Assembly (NCBI GenBank): GCA_949152475.1 | Contig: OX424564.1 | Span: 10,168,001 to 10,232,000, forward strand | Direction: 5' to 3' | Length of the DNA stretch: 64,000 bases | Origin: Terebella lapidaria | Taxonomy: Eukaryota > Annelida > Polychaeta > Terebellida > Terebellidae | Made by a program: the position numbers and the translations under genes | Part shown: positions 1 to 11,644 of the stretch, in pieces | Position numbering within the stretch: position 1 is the first letter of the stretch | Layout of the letters: each line of letters starts with the position of its first letter | The notes under the pieces: model-generated | What the model was told of the DNA's origin: nothing | The model's database searches: none | The model's input: only the letters and a program-made list of their open reading frames with translations

Positions 1-882
1 AAACCATTTTATATTAATGCCAACTAGCTTGATGATCAACAGGCCATAAGAAAACTACGGACATCAGAGAAAGGACATCAGAGAAAGGACAAAAGGTTGT
101 CAGCATGTGAGGTAAAGTTTGCAAATCATCAAATGGAATAATTGAATATAGGGTTTCATTTCTTTCAATGACTTTTTAAATATTTGTCCGATAGTTTTTT
201 ATCCTTGTATCTGAGATGGAAAGCTGGATGGAATTTGGCAGACATTCCTGGATCATTCTGCGCATTATGTCTTTGAAGTTCTCCTTCGATAGAATTACAT
301 TCTTTTATACTTGGAAACTGTGTTTTCATGGTCAACCGGGGATTTTCGTCATTAATAGAAATGACGTTGCTGTTCCCCTGCTGCAATTTCATGAAACTAT
401 CACAACATGATTCAAATGTACACGGAATCGCAATAGAACACGAACTTCAATAGAAAGTCATCAAAATGGATCTAAGGCTTCTTCGCGTAACCAACCCAAT
501 TACTTCTCTGATGTTACTGACCATGTTGATAAATCTGTGACGAGTACCGTTTGTTACAGACAACTTGATCCCGACCGCTGACAGACTCGGTGTTCTGGGT
601 ATGAGGTATTATTCAAGCGTATGCAAAAAATCTGAACCGTTGGTCATGGGTTCAAACGTCTGATGCAAAATAAAATATCCGATATCTGTGTTGTAGTTGC
701 TCTCTGGAAAGTAAATCGTAGATGGAAAATACATAACGACTGGGCTGGAAAATATTACGGATGTTTATGATGAGTCCAAACATTCTCATATGTTCTAGCA
801 TATATTTTCCAAAATACCATCCTTAACTAAATCTAATTTGTATTATTATTGTATAATCAATTGTCTATAATGTTCTTGTTGT
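1..882. repeat. Diverged copy of the local repeat segment
   Basis: Bases about 200-650 align without large gaps to the segment near 15,410-15,790 in array unit 1 and to its other copies. Shared landmarks are the run ending in CCCAATTACTTCTCTGATGT and the one containing TTTGTTACAGACAACTTGAT. It is clearly older than the array copies. On the minus strand about 480-600 keeps the short reading frame with IKLSVTN described under 51,579-51,797. No intact gene is seen. Confidence 0.75.
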
Positions 883-1556
883 GAATTAAACTTAAACTGT
901 GAACACCACTGGTGGTATATGCACTTCAAGTTTTTCCACCAATCCACATATCATGGTTGTATATGAACAGATGGCAGAAACGCGCAACTCTGATGAGTGT
1001 CAGACAACGTGAGCATTGCATTTGGCACTGCAAGAAATTAAAGCCGATGTATAGGAAATGACATACAACGTGGCGTGCAAGACATGACACCACACTTCCT
1101 GTGCTGCCTGCGCAGAATTAAACTTAAACTGTGAACACCACTGGTGGTATATGCACTTCAAGTTTTTCCACCAATCCACATATCATGGTTGTATATGAAC
1201 AGATGGCAGAAACGCGCAACTCTGATGAGTGTCAGACAACGTGAGCATTGCATTTGGCACTGCAAGAAATTAAAGCCGATGTATAGGAAATGACATACAA
1301 CGTGGCGTGCAAGACATGACACCACACTTCCTGTGCTGCCTGCGCTATACTGGTGGTATATGCACTTCAAGTTTTTCCACCAATCCACATATCATGGTTG
1401 TATATGAACAGATGGCAGAAACGCGCAACTCTGATGAGTGTCAGACAACGTGAGCATTGCATTTGGCACTGCAAGAAATTAAAGCCGATGTATAGGAAAT
1501 GACATACAACGTGGCGTGCAAGACATGACACCACACTTCCTGTGCTGCCTGCGCAG
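883..1556. repeat. Three-copy tandem repeat (about 232, 232 and 209 bp)
   Basis: Two nearly identical copies start at 883 and 1,115 with GAATTAAACTTAAACTGTG. A third, lacking the first ~20 bp, continues from about 1,347 to 1,556. Each copy ends in a stretch (ACGTGGCGTG...GACATGAC...GTGCTGCCTGCG) that is a diverged relative of the segment at 16,125-16,175 in array unit 1, so part of the local repeat has been locally triplicated. The 76- and 100-codon minus-strand frames here exist only because of the repeat. Confidence 0.9.
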
Positions 1557-1760
1557 CAACTATTAATGTGTGTTTTGTCTGATATACATTTCACAACGTT
1601 TTCTGCCATAACATGTGTCCCGTGACGTGATGAAAATAGTGGAAGAAGAGTAGAAGGGTATTTGGTCATTTTATCGAAGGCTCAGAAGGAAAATACCCAC
1701 CTGATATATGCACATTCAAATTATAATAATAACTTTCAGGGTGCGGTTCACTAAAAAAAA

Positions 1761-1765
1761 ACAAG
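1761..1765. repeat. Target site duplication, left (ACAAG)
   Basis: ACAAG directly abuts the first base of the left LTR and recurs directly after the right LTR at 6,487-6,491. Five bases is the usual length for Ty1/copia integration. Confidence 0.85.
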
Positions 1766-1917
1766 TGATAAAATGAAGAAATTTCTCATGCATCAAACAT
1801 GTGCTTCATACATCTTTATTAGTGATAACAACTAAAGAATAGTCTCTCCTTTATCAACATCCATAGCATGAGTAGAAATGAAAGGTAGTCTACATTGAAT
1901 GCACAAATATGGTAACA
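1766..1917 (-). repeat. Copia 3' LTR (left copy on the plus strand)
   Basis: It is 152 bp, beginning TGATAAAATG and ending GGTAACA on the plus strand, giving the TG...CA ends expected of an LTR. It aligns along its whole length with 6,332-6,486, with about 10% differences and one small gap region. Confidence 0.9.
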
Positions 1918-1920
1918 AAC

Positions 1921-1929
1921 TCTTTTTTT
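1921..1929 (-). other. Polypurine tract of the copia element
   Basis: Read on the minus strand this is an A-run followed by GA, three bases before the 3' LTR start. That is the position and composition of a plus-strand primer tract. Confidence 0.6.
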
Positions 1930-1939
1930 ATGTACCAGG

Positions 1940-2780
1940 TGAGCAATGTTCTGTGGGATAACAAGTTCACTGATGAACTTGGCCATCTTCCAGTCGTCAT
2001 GAGGATGTATGGTGCTGAGCCTTTCTTTGTGAGACAGTCTGCCACCTGCTCATCTGTACTACACCATCTTAAGTCCTTAACAAGATGGCTTCCGATCGTT
2101 TCCTTCAGAGCACTGATTTCAAGTCGAAGGCGTTTTTCCGTGACAGACTTTGTGCTGTGAATGGCTTCAAACAGCGATTTACAGTCTGAGACACACGTTA
2201 TTGGAAGCAGCTTGGGACGTGGTGTGCCTGTCAATAGTTCCGTGAACAGTAACGAAACAAATATTCCCTCGTCAATTGCATCAGCACATGCCAAAGTTTC
2301 TCCAGCGAGTGTGCTTCTGACCACCCACCTACTTTTTCTCAAGTTCCATGTGATCGGAGAAAATACTCCACATTCACCGACAAGCAGAATAATGTATCCA
2401 CTTTATTTGTGTTCCTCCGTCATGGAGATTTCCAAATGATGCATCACTGTACACTAACAGTGACAAAGATGATTCACCCAAGAAACGAAAACGAAGTGTC
2501 ACTTCATCACCTTTGACCCTTTTGATGAGTTTGTTGATGTTCGAGATATCTTGTACTTTGACTTGGTTTATCCTCGATGCCAGTGCAGAGACATCAAACA
2601 TGACATCTGGTCGACTATGTTTCGCAATCCAGAAGAGTTGCCCAGTTTTGATCCGTACTTGGTGTTTTTCTGCTTCACTGACCGGAAGGTCCTTTTGCTT
2701 CCAGGCTCGAGTTTTGTCAATCTGAATTGGCTGCAGGTTTTGGATGTAACTTGTCTGCTTCAAGAATTTCACCGTCACTC
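1940..2780 (-). mobile_element. Copia element: RNase H part
   Basis: The minus-strand translation shows the copia RNase H region, with a conserved YSDASFGN stretch near 2,430 and ADCLTKKGS near 2,030. It is the C-terminal part of the Pol polyprotein and lies next to the 3' LTR, as expected. Fossil; broken. Confidence 0.85.
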
Positions 2781-3460
2781 TTGTTCACAAGTTCCATCCC
2801 GACATACTTGAAAGCACCTGTTTCTTCCTTTCCTACTTTGAGCGAGGACCTGATTTCAGTGATGACTGAACGCTCGAAGTGCTGATTTCCGCCCCACAAG
2901 AAATCGTCCACATGACAAGCCAGAAGGCTGATCAACTTGTCTTCTTTGAACCAGTTTGAACACGGATGGATCTACTTTGGACACCTGGGCACCAGTTTTC
3001 GACATTACATCTTTCACTTTCCTGTACCAGTGTAGAGATGCATCACTCAGGCCATACACACACTTCTTCAGTCTCCACAATTGTCCAAAAGCATTGGCTT
3101 CTGTCGGTGGACGTATGAAGATGTCTCTGTCCATTGTTCCTCCTTGCAAGGAAGCCGTCTTGATATCCATTGACCTGGCATCCCACTTTTTCTGAGCACA
3201 TATTGCTAACACAACTCTCAGAGATTCGCTGGAGCATGTAGGTGAGTCTTTCTGAACTTGATCTTTGTCCAGATCCCCAAAACTACGTGCCACCAGCCTA
3301 GCTTTATGGACAACACCATCTGAGGTTTCCTTAAGTGTTCAAATCCATTGGGTTGACACATAGTGCTGTCCTAATTCTGAAACTCCCTCAAAGACTCCAT
3401 TATGGGTCCAGTTGTCAAGTTCTGCTGATTTTGCATCATGCCATGAGACATTATCCAAAA
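2781..3460 (-). mobile_element. Copia element: reverse transcriptase part
   Basis: The translation contains DIKTASLQGG, IRPPTEA, LWRLKKCVYGLSDASLHWY and the active-site region HVDDFLWGG, all diagnostic of Ty1/copia reverse transcriptase. The enzyme copies element RNA into DNA. Fossil; broken. Confidence 0.92.
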
Positions 3461-4049
3461 TCATGACGTTTTCTCCCTCACTTTCGTCATCACTGCATGT
3501 TCAGTACAGCATGTTCAGTACGAGGATCTTTTACACAAATTTTCAAATTCCGTTCTTTGCTCAGATCCACTGACTGTTTTGTGCCGTCTATGTCGTTAGG
3601 CTTTAGGTACTCCAAGTTGTACCAATACTTGTGTTTCCCTGTGGATTTTCCAGCTCTTCCAAGAATTTTAGCTGTAATTTCTGTCCCATCATCCTCTTCA
3701 CACGTCACGAATTTTTCAGGGACAAGACCTTTCAGTTTGTATCTAGTTTCATCGGATTCCCTCTGTTCTGAATCCACTCTGTCATTTCCATTAGCCTGAT
3801 TTTCATTGTTTTGTGTGTTTGTGTTGTAATTTTCCGGTACTGCGGAGTCTGATTGTGCACCTCTGTCATCCTCTGCCTGTGTTGTGTCGCTTTCATCCAT
3901 TTCATGCATGAAACCTACTTCAGTCTCTGTGGTCACTTGTTTTCTGTTCTCATTGTCCAGTGATTTTTCTTCGTCCTGTTGGGTTTCGTGAACTTTCTTC
4001 AGCCGAGTTTGATGCACACGGACCACGATCCCACCATGTCGTACGAACA

Positions 4050-5236
4050 CTACAACACCGTCTTGGCCAATGACAGTTCCAGGGCCTTTCCATTCATCTC
4101 CATCGGGGCTCTTATAATAAACCTTTTCACCATGTAAACATTGTAGATTGTATGTGTTTGTTTTCTCAGAGCTCTTCTGATACGCTCAGTGCTCTCAGTC
4201 TCCGCGAATGCTCTGCGTGCTGCATACGACGCATTGATGTTTCTGTGTACAACATCACTCATGGTTGTTCCCTCCAATGCAGGCAACTTATCTGTCAGCA
4301 CCGATGGCAAGTTTGGGTCCACCCCCAAAGACTAGTGGTGAGCACTATACCCATGTACTGCAGACAGACAGTTTGTGCTGCAGACAGACCCATCAGTGCC
4401 CAGTTCAGTGCAGTTTCCCAGTCACAGTTCTGGTCTGCTTTCACTTTCTGAAGGATCATTGTCAGTGTCTGGTTATGTCTCTCCAACAGACCATTACTCC
4501 AAGGAGAATACGCTGGTGTGGTTTTCACAAATATGTTGGAGTTTTCACACATGTCTCGTACTTCAGTGTTGTTGAACTCCCCTCCGTTGTCATGAAACAG
4601 AGAAGCTGGAGGTCCGAATATGTTTATCCAGTGCAGTATGAAGTTTCTCACAAAAACATCAGGTCTCTCGCTTCGTACAATGGCATCTGAGCTGAATCTG
4701 GTGAACTGATCAATCACGTGAAGGTACCACACGTTCTTGTCCAACTTTCGTAAGTCGACGACTACTGTTTGGTTGAACTCTGTTGCAAGAGGCATGCCCA
4801 CTGCTGGTTTCGGTGCTTCCTTCTTGAATCGCTGATAGACATCACACTGATTCACTACTTTGTCCAGTATGTCAAAGATGATTCTGTCATGTTGTCCATC
4901 GTTGCTTAGTAGTTGAGTAAGCCTATTCTTCGACGCATGTCCAAACTTTTGATGGAATTTCATGATTTGCTTCTGCAGTTCTACTTCTCTTGAGTTCACG
5001 TCTAGCATCAGCACATCTCCGGCACAGTGCTTGCTCTCATTGTTGGGCACCTTGTACGTGTCACCGGGACTGTGTTGTGTTTGACCGTGTTTGACACAGT
5101 AATGACCACTAGAAGTGTACTCCAGCTCTACTGGTTTGTGAAACATCAGAGCCTTGTCGCTGGACAAATCCAACACTGTGTCCGCTCTCTTTAGTGATGT
5201 TTTGCTGAGCAACAAAGGCAAATTCACAGGAACCAC
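4050..5236 (-). mobile_element. Copia element: integrase part
   Basis: The minus-strand translation shows the core with HQKFGHAS, VVDLRKLD, YLHVIDQFTRFSSD, FHDNGGEFNN and SPWSNGLLERHN. These carry the three acidic residues of the DDE integrase fold in the expected order. It lies before the reverse transcriptase, as in Ty1/copia. Between this part and the RT part (about 3,460-4,050) is an acidic, low-complexity linker. Confidence 0.92.
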
Positions 5237-5260
5237 TTCTGCGTCAATTTTACAGCGAGT

Positions 5261-6303
5261 TTACCCTATCTTAGCTGGGAACATGACATTCTCGATTGAT
5301 TCCACTTTGTTGCCGTCTCCAAATTTGACTGTTTTGTTGCTCGGACCAGTAGATACTGTTTTTCTGTCCTCATCTGTCAATGTGTCCGTGTAGTCCAGAA
5401 GCCACTGCTTGCCACAAACAGTTCTTGTACACGCAGTATCAATAACTGCACATCCAGAGGCTTCTGCGACAAAAACTTCATGAGTCGACAAACTTTCTTT
5501 TGTGAAAAGTGTAATGTTGCAGTCTTCATCTGCATCACCTTTTGGCTCACACTCTTCTGCCACTTTCACCGAGATGTCACGCTGTGGGCAGTCTTTTTGC
5601 CAGTTGAAAACTGATCCACACAAAGCACACCTTGATCGACGACCATACCGGTTCATAGGGTTTGTCCCTGGTTGCGGTTTGTCAGGTCGAGGAGCGGACG
5701 ACCAGTTTTGTTTCCTCCTATTGTCAGCTCTTTGAGTCAAGCATACATTCTGCGCCTTGATAGCTATGTCCTTCTGACTATTATTGTCTGGATCTGCAAA
5801 TATCCTCTTCAAAGAGGACTTCATTGCATTGAAAGTTAGTTCTAATGTTGCAGTCAAGGCCAATTGTCTCTTTTTGGCATCTAAATTTGCACTGTCCATC
5901 AGTTTGAAGGCGAGCACTGCATCGGGAAATGCCATGTCATACTTTTACACTGTACATACCGTTGCTCAAATTCCATTATAAACTCTGACATCAGCTGTCC
6001 TGGTAATTTCCTGTACCTGTCAAAGTTTGAGTAAGCCTAATATGCACAGTCCTTCTCATCCTCCTTGTACACTGCATCAATGGCTTTTTTATTCTTTGTC
6101 ATGCCATCATCCTTGTTTAGATCCTCCACTTTTACCTGTGCAGCTGTTTGTCGAGCTGTACCAGTCAAAGAAAGTGATACTGCCAGGGCTTGTTTTTCCT
6201 TGGGCAGATCTGTCACCACCTGCCACATGGCAAGTTCGTTTTTCCATGCCTCATAGGCATTCTCATCGAAAGTTGGGGGCAACTTGTAGTTGGCAGCCAT
6301 CAC
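5261..6303 (-). mobile_element. Copia element: Gag and protease parts
   Basis: Gag begins at 6,303 with MMAANYKLPPTFDENAYEAW, a typical copia Gag N-terminus. A Cys-rich knuckle-like stretch (CALCGSVFNWQKDC) lies near 5,600, and an aspartic-protease-like site (AVIDTACTRTV) near 5,440. Fossil; broken. Confidence 0.85.
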
Positions 6304-6320
6304 AATTTTTTAGAACCACG

Positions 6321-6331
6321 CTCTGCTACCA
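6321..6331 (-). other. Copia primer binding site (initiator tRNA-Met type)
   Basis: On the minus strand this reads TGGTAGCAGAG, directly abutting the 5' LTR. It is complementary to the 3' end of eukaryotic initiator tRNA-Met (CUCUGCUACCA), and the match weakens after these 11 bases. Confidence 0.8.
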
Positions 6332-6486
6332 CGATAAAATGAACGAATTTCTCATGTGTTGTCAAACATGTGCTTCAGACATTTTCATTAGTGATAACAA
6401 CTAAAGGATAGTCTTTCCTTTGTCAACATCCATAGCATGGGTAAAATCAAAAGGTAGTCTACATTGAATGCACAAATATGGTAACA
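6332..6486 (-). repeat. Copia 5' LTR (right copy on the plus strand)
   Basis: It is 155 bp and the partner of 1,766-1,917. On the minus strand it starts TGTTACCATATTTG. The 5 bp duplication ACAAG follows at 6,487-6,491. Confidence 0.9.
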
Positions 6487-6491
6487 ACAAG
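6487..6491. repeat. Target site duplication, right (ACAAG)
   Basis: Partner of 1,761-1,765; it marks the outer edge of the copia insertion. Confidence 0.85.
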
Positions 6492-8814
6492 TACCAATGA
6501 CATCGCTTGTTCGCTACAATCAGCAACAAGTTACTTTGAACCTACAACAAACATTATTATAAGAGTTATCAGATGCTATGTTTAGCCTCCTTGATAAGCA
6601 GTACTGTGCAGGTTTATTCCATTATTGTGTAATGAATATTGCAACATTACCACCGTATCCAGTTACCGCTGGACTTCATGGAAGACGAGTGGTACGTGGT
6701 ATGATGGGTGTTACTGCGAATGAGAAAATGCATGTCACATAATTTAATGCGCTAAAATGTCTATCTTGGCAGTTTGATTTGACAGATTTCTAGGGTGAAC
6801 ACAAATTAGATGATTCACATCACTGCCAGTCTAGATTAACGAGCAATTAAAAATAATGTCACCTCAATATTTGAATATGTGGGTGTAAATTTACTAACTC
6901 ATTTAGTACATTACACCCCAACACATTAAGTGATTAAAATGAGATTGATGATGACGAAAATACGAAAACACTGGGCGAAACAATTGATAACTCCTCAAAT
7001 CCAATCTCGATGGCTTTTGTCATTAAATATGACTGTGTCGGGGCATTAGTAAGCCTAAATACTGGGAACACGCATTACTACCCTATAATACCAAACAAAA
7101 CACGTCTCAAATCACTGATGCGTTAATGACACATTACGTCAGGGTGTGACCACAATGACCCGACGATCTCTGTTCTGTATACCGATCGATCTACGATTTC
7201 CTCTACCCATCCATTTCAACTGTCATCAGTTATGACTATGGTTGCATACTTGAATGATCGCTGTTTACTACTGTTTTTGAAGTCATGTAAAATCATATGG
7301 TAGTGATCAATGTGTTGGCAAATATGGATTATGAACATGTGCGCGTTTTATTTGATATTTCACAATTTACACTGATAGTGCCTGTTTTTTATCAGATGTT
7401 TGTTGCATCAGATAAACCTCCCACTGTCCAGAGGGAAACCGAGTGTCCTCCCAAACTTACTGACTCAATCCAGTTATCACATGTTAGTGTACATGTCAGT
7501 TTGAGAATGTCACTGAAATAATTTTTTGATGCCTGCTACTAATTATCAACATTTTGATTGCACTATTTTCTATTGAATCAGATTTTGTATAAGATTGAGA
7601 GTTTCCACATTGCTAAATGTACAGTTTGCTTCATGATGGGCATGCTATATCATTTTCCCTGATGCTTTTTCCAACAAAACATGATTTTTACTTTGCTGGC
7701 TTCAATCGATGTATATCGTGACGCCACAATGCTATAATCATGTGTATCCAAACAGTATAAGAACAAGTAAATACCAAAACAAAACCCATTCAACTACAAA
7801 TTCCAAAATCGTGTCCAAAAAATGAAGTTCACAAAATCAATGTAAGTGGTCAAACCCGAGCCATAATTTTGGCGTCAAAGTCAAAGCCATGTCAATATCT
7901 TAGACATCCAGCCAGTTGAATGTGAAATTAGGTACCCAAGAAGAGTGAGTTTGTGTGTGTTGCTGTTATAAAGTAACTAACCGACTGGGATTTGACCTTT
8001 GTTCATTTCAAAATATAATTATTTTAATTATAATATACGAAACATAATGCAGTTGAGGTAGGTACATTAAAATTAGTTACAATGAGAGACGAGACATATA
8101 TTGGAAATACGTTATGACTAAACAGTTACCATGACATGTGGGTAAATAACACAAATATGATCCACACAAATCAGAACCTAAGCCAGATACGCGTCACAAA
8201 GCATACACAAGAAATGGGAAAGCAAACTTCGAGGAGCTTCTAGTCGAAAAGATAGATTGCTATTGGTTGAATAATCACGTAGCGTTGCCAAGGGATTCCA
8301 ATTCAACATCAAATGCGGACTAGAAATTAGAAGGACGGATAAAAATGCGGGAAGGATACACCTGGGGGATAGACTACGCTAACACACACAAGCCCATTTG
8401 TAGCCTGCGCCCAGAAACTGATTAATCTTTTGCCTGAATGCGGCTCGCTGTGATATCCACATGTTGCGAATCGAGTTGCAAATATATAGACATAATTACG
8501 AGTATTTAATGATTTCTTCCATCCTCGAATTGTTTAAAAAATCATGTGTAATTTCTGATGTGTGAGGAGATCGTCGGTGCTGTTGATTTATATATGGTGA
8601 AATGAGAAATCAATTTTGCAACCTTCCAACTACTAGTATATAACATATTATTTAATGAAATGCACCGTAAACAATGCAAATAATCACGTAATATATGTCA
8701 TTTAGAAGTAAAGCTATATTACTCCATCATTTTTTTCTAAAATGCGAAGAAGATGAAATAGTTTTTAACAACGTTTGAAGTCTGCAAGCTCACTCACCTC
8801 ACGTATACGTAGTT
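6492..8814. other. Unassigned A+T-rich DNA
   Basis: No reading frame longer than about 75 codons and no recognisable protein, RNA gene or repeat boundary. By position it should match the part of the segment between the reverse-transcriptase tail and the A+T-rich block of the units, but I could not align it. A slightly more G+C-rich patch at about 8,150-8,450 contains an ATTGG box near 8,264 and could be regulatory; that is speculation. Confidence 0.5.
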
Positions 8815-9165
8815 AACCAGGGAATTGGGTACATTTTGACGTCTGCAAACCTTGCCTATGTGTACGATCGCAGTTCTATAAGGTCCAAATACGTTTTTCT
8901 TCAGCAATAAAACACAAGAGGGGAACAGTCATTATCGGAGAGAAAATTCTTCCAGCACGAGCAATTTATCCAATGTCAGGAAATTAGTACAAGAGTAACC
9001 TCCTCAGTTCGCCCAAGAAAAGCTAGCTCGTATGAAATGTCAAAAGGAAACTGCAGTAATTTCAGGCTTCATGGTCAGAACAACAAATAATGCATTTTTT
9101 CTATCTTCGTCTTGAAAGTGTGTCATTACAGATAATGAACTGGGTTAATGATCGTACCAGGGCTT
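8815..9165. repeat. Diverged repeat copy containing the empty paralogue of the Polinton-like insertion site
   Basis: About 8,815-9,100 aligns with 20,500-20,750 in unit 2 and with 39,800-40,060 (AGGAGCAATTTATACAC-like and AAACCTAAGCTCGTATG-like landmarks). Bases 9,121-9,165 align with both flanks of the Polinton-like element: GATAATGAACTGGGTTAATG here against GATAATAAACGGG before the element and AACGGGGTCAAT after it. AACTGG (9,138-9,143) occurs once where the element is flanked by two AACGGG copies, so this is the unoccupied state. Confidence 0.85.
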
Positions 9166-9184
9166 TGCTAATGTCAGTTCTTTG

Positions 9185-9725
9185 GTACATTTCATATACA
9201 TTAATTATCATACTCCATTTTTTGACACTGAGCTGAAAGTGAGGTTGAACGATATTATTCGACGATCATTTTTGCACCAAAAGTTGCTATAAAAATCGAA
9301 ATTCAGTGTATTTTGTAAATACCTACAATGCTATCAAATGTTATGAACACGATAATGTTAGCGGACTGGTATTTCTCATTGACAACATAATATTGTTTGG
9401 TGGTGTTATTTTCCAACAAATAGTTAGCATCCCTATGGGTATTAATTTTGCACCACTATTAGCTGATACTATTAGGCCGCGCGTTCGTTTAATTTACATA
9501 CTACAGGTATACTGATGGTGTCACATCACTGAATAATCGTAAATTCAGTGCATACCCACATGAACTGGAAATCAAAGAAACACCTGATCCTCTAGTGTCG
9601 GATTCTCATCTTGACATTTTACCTTGAACTTTACCATGGAAGCAAATTGTGTATAAAATTTTATGACAAACTTGATTACCGAATGTGTTTCAAATACCAT
9701 AATACTATTTTCAGTCATATACATG
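9185..9725 (+). pseudogene. Relic of a Penelope-like-type reverse transcriptase
   Basis: Plus-strand frames contain TELKVRLNDIIRRSF, then VYFVNTYN, FLIDNI, FGGVIFQQ and IPMGINFAPLLAD, then SLNNRKFSAYPHELEIKETPD and GSKLCIKFYDKLD. This series matches, in order, the reverse transcriptase of an invertebrate retroelement I remember with FQQTVGIPMGTNCAPLLADL, probably Penelope-like. Reverse transcriptases of this type copy element RNA at the target site. The usual palm aspartates are degraded and there are several stops and frame changes. Only the palm and the start of the thumb remain. The tail of what looks like the same protein occurs separately at 16,826, 23,369, 29,854, 37,975 and 53,850. Confidence 0.75.
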
Positions 9726-10430
9726 CTCCGAAAGGGATATCAATATTTGCATGACATAAAGCAACCAAACTAATATTTTTATATAATTCTATATGTTTGC
9801 ACTTCGCCAGAACTTACATGACAATACAAGGTATTGTTTATATTACAAAATGTCATGAAGATTAAGGCCAGTAGAGTTTACTGTTGTTTCCAGTGTGAAT
9901 GCTAGTAATCAGTTTCTTTGATTTTTTAGGGTCTCCCTATCTGGTTTCACTTTCTTCTTCCGGTCAGGAAACTCTTTGATCACGCTGGTCAATCATGACG
10001 CATCCGAACATGATTAACCATGTTCATGAGATAACCCCCCTCATCTTTTAAACTACTCTTGTTCTGGTTGTTGTCAAGATGAACAATGGCATGCTATGGT
10101 GCTTGACTATATGTCATTCAAGTACCGTAGTCAATTTCCCGAGGTACATAAGTGGAATTATCAAGTATTCAATCGAGAAATACACCAAACATTTATTTGG
10201 TTTGCTTTAGTCTTCTGCCGTAGATATAGTAGCCACATGTCAACAATTTATGATCAAAAATATTGGAACAATGTCTCGGTACTGGCTATCCTTTGAATCA
10301 ACTGGTGTTGAAAAGTTTCAACCGACATTTATATCTCTGAAGAGATTCCAAACTTGTTAAATCTCGTGATATGGCTGTTATAATATGTTTGAATTCAATG
10401 TTGATTCGTAAGTATCTGGCAATAAAAGTT
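9726..10430. other. Unassigned DNA
   Basis: A+T-rich with only short frames and no recognised motif. It separates the reverse-transcriptase relic from the next diverged repeat copy. Confidence 0.5.
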
Positions 10431-11644
10431 ACAAATCCAGTATACGTTCGTGTCTGGTGTACCAGTTTTTCTTTCAATTTACAGTAGATGACCTGTCAGA
10501 CACAGGAGTAGTAGATGTCACAGATGATCATCATTGTGGATCAAGATGGAATTCTGGTCCATGCAGACCAGGTCTTGTTAGTCCATTCCAATTTACAAGA
10601 TAATAGAGCAAATGACAAATTGCAAACAATCCCAAGGCCGGGAGGAATGGGAAAAATAACTGAATAACATGAATGACTTTCCCTAGACCAGCATTGAACA
10701 GTCGAACACTGCATGATTGATAACATTAGTGGTAATTTGTGATAAACAGTCGATGTGTGCAGTATGCATTGTCATTATGTTAACGATATCATCCAATGTC
10801 ATGAAAGGGTTATATACATGTATTCATGAAGTATTGAATATGATGGTGATATTAACCCTATCATGTGAAGGTATCACGAGAAATGTAGAATAAATCACAC
10901 GACATAGAACTATATTCTGCCTGGCCAGTCGAGTCCTTCTATTGGTTGACATACTGATACCATGCCAAATCAGTGCAATTTGACATGATCATCATCCTGA
11001 GGCTGATGGAGTGAAAGGAATGCCCCAACCTCCAGTCCATTAAAGTAGAGCCTTAAGCATTATGGGTAATTTCATAGGATCAGATGACGGGAAGACGTAT
11101 TGGACAACTAGAAACGGACATACGATGTCAACTTGTCGGGAACAGTTTTTACTTTGTAGGTTGCCAAATTTTTAATTTTCGATGAGAAATATAGGTTTTT
11201 ATTTAATAATCAGACCACGATATCTGTTGTTACACTTCAAAGACAGCATGCTCATAGGAATTGACAACAGGTTCACCTTTCTGGATGCTATATATTCATA
11301 TAACTGAGCCATATGTGTTCATGATTACACTGAGATTATTTGCGTTTGATAGCAAATTACTTTGTTGTTCCCCTGCTGCGATTTTATGAAACTACCGCAA
11401 CATGATTCCAATATACAGGGAACCAAGAATTTCTGGAAAGTAATCAAAACGGATCTGAGGCTCCACGCCTAACCATCCCTATTACATCTCTGATGTTACT
11501 GGAATTGTCAATAAATCCGCGATGGGCTTCGTTTGTTACAGACAACTTGATCCTGACTGCCAACACACCCTGGTCTCCGGGGCGTCAGGTATTATTCAAA
11601 TGTATGCAAAAAGTAATCCTTTGCTCACAGGGTCCATTGAGCCA
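10431..11644. repeat. Diverged partial copy of the repeat segment
   Basis: It aligns with 14,590-15,790 in unit 1. Landmarks are the CCAAGGCCGGGAGGAATGGG stretch near 10,630, ATTATGGGTAATTT near 11,060 followed by GGATCAGATGACGGGAAGA, and TTACAGACAACTTGATCCTG near 11,535. It is more diverged than units 1-4 are from one another. The minus strand near 11,470-11,600 keeps the IKLSVTN reading frame. Confidence 0.8.

Larger units (their letters stand above)
1766..6486 (-). mobile_element. Broken Ty1/copia LTR retrotransposon, possibly GalEa-like
   Basis: The element is 4,721 bp, on the minus strand, with an LTR at each end, a 5 bp target duplication ACAAG, a primer binding site matching the 3' end of initiator tRNA-Met, and a purine-rich tract beside the 3' LTR. 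Part order is Gag, protease, integrase, reverse transcriptase, RNase H, which is the Ty1/copia order. Short LTRs and RT wording such as WRLKKCVYGLSDASL resemble GalEa-type copia elements of marine invertebrates; this clade call is from memory. The coding region is broken in roughly half a dozen places and the two LTRs differ at about a tenth of positions, so this is an old, inactive copy. Confidence 0.93.

Noticed and set aside
1158-1669. Cys-rich minus frames of 76 and 100 codons
   Set aside because: They share identical C-termini because they lie in tandem repeat copies; no signal peptide pattern or conserved cysteine spacing beyond the repeat.
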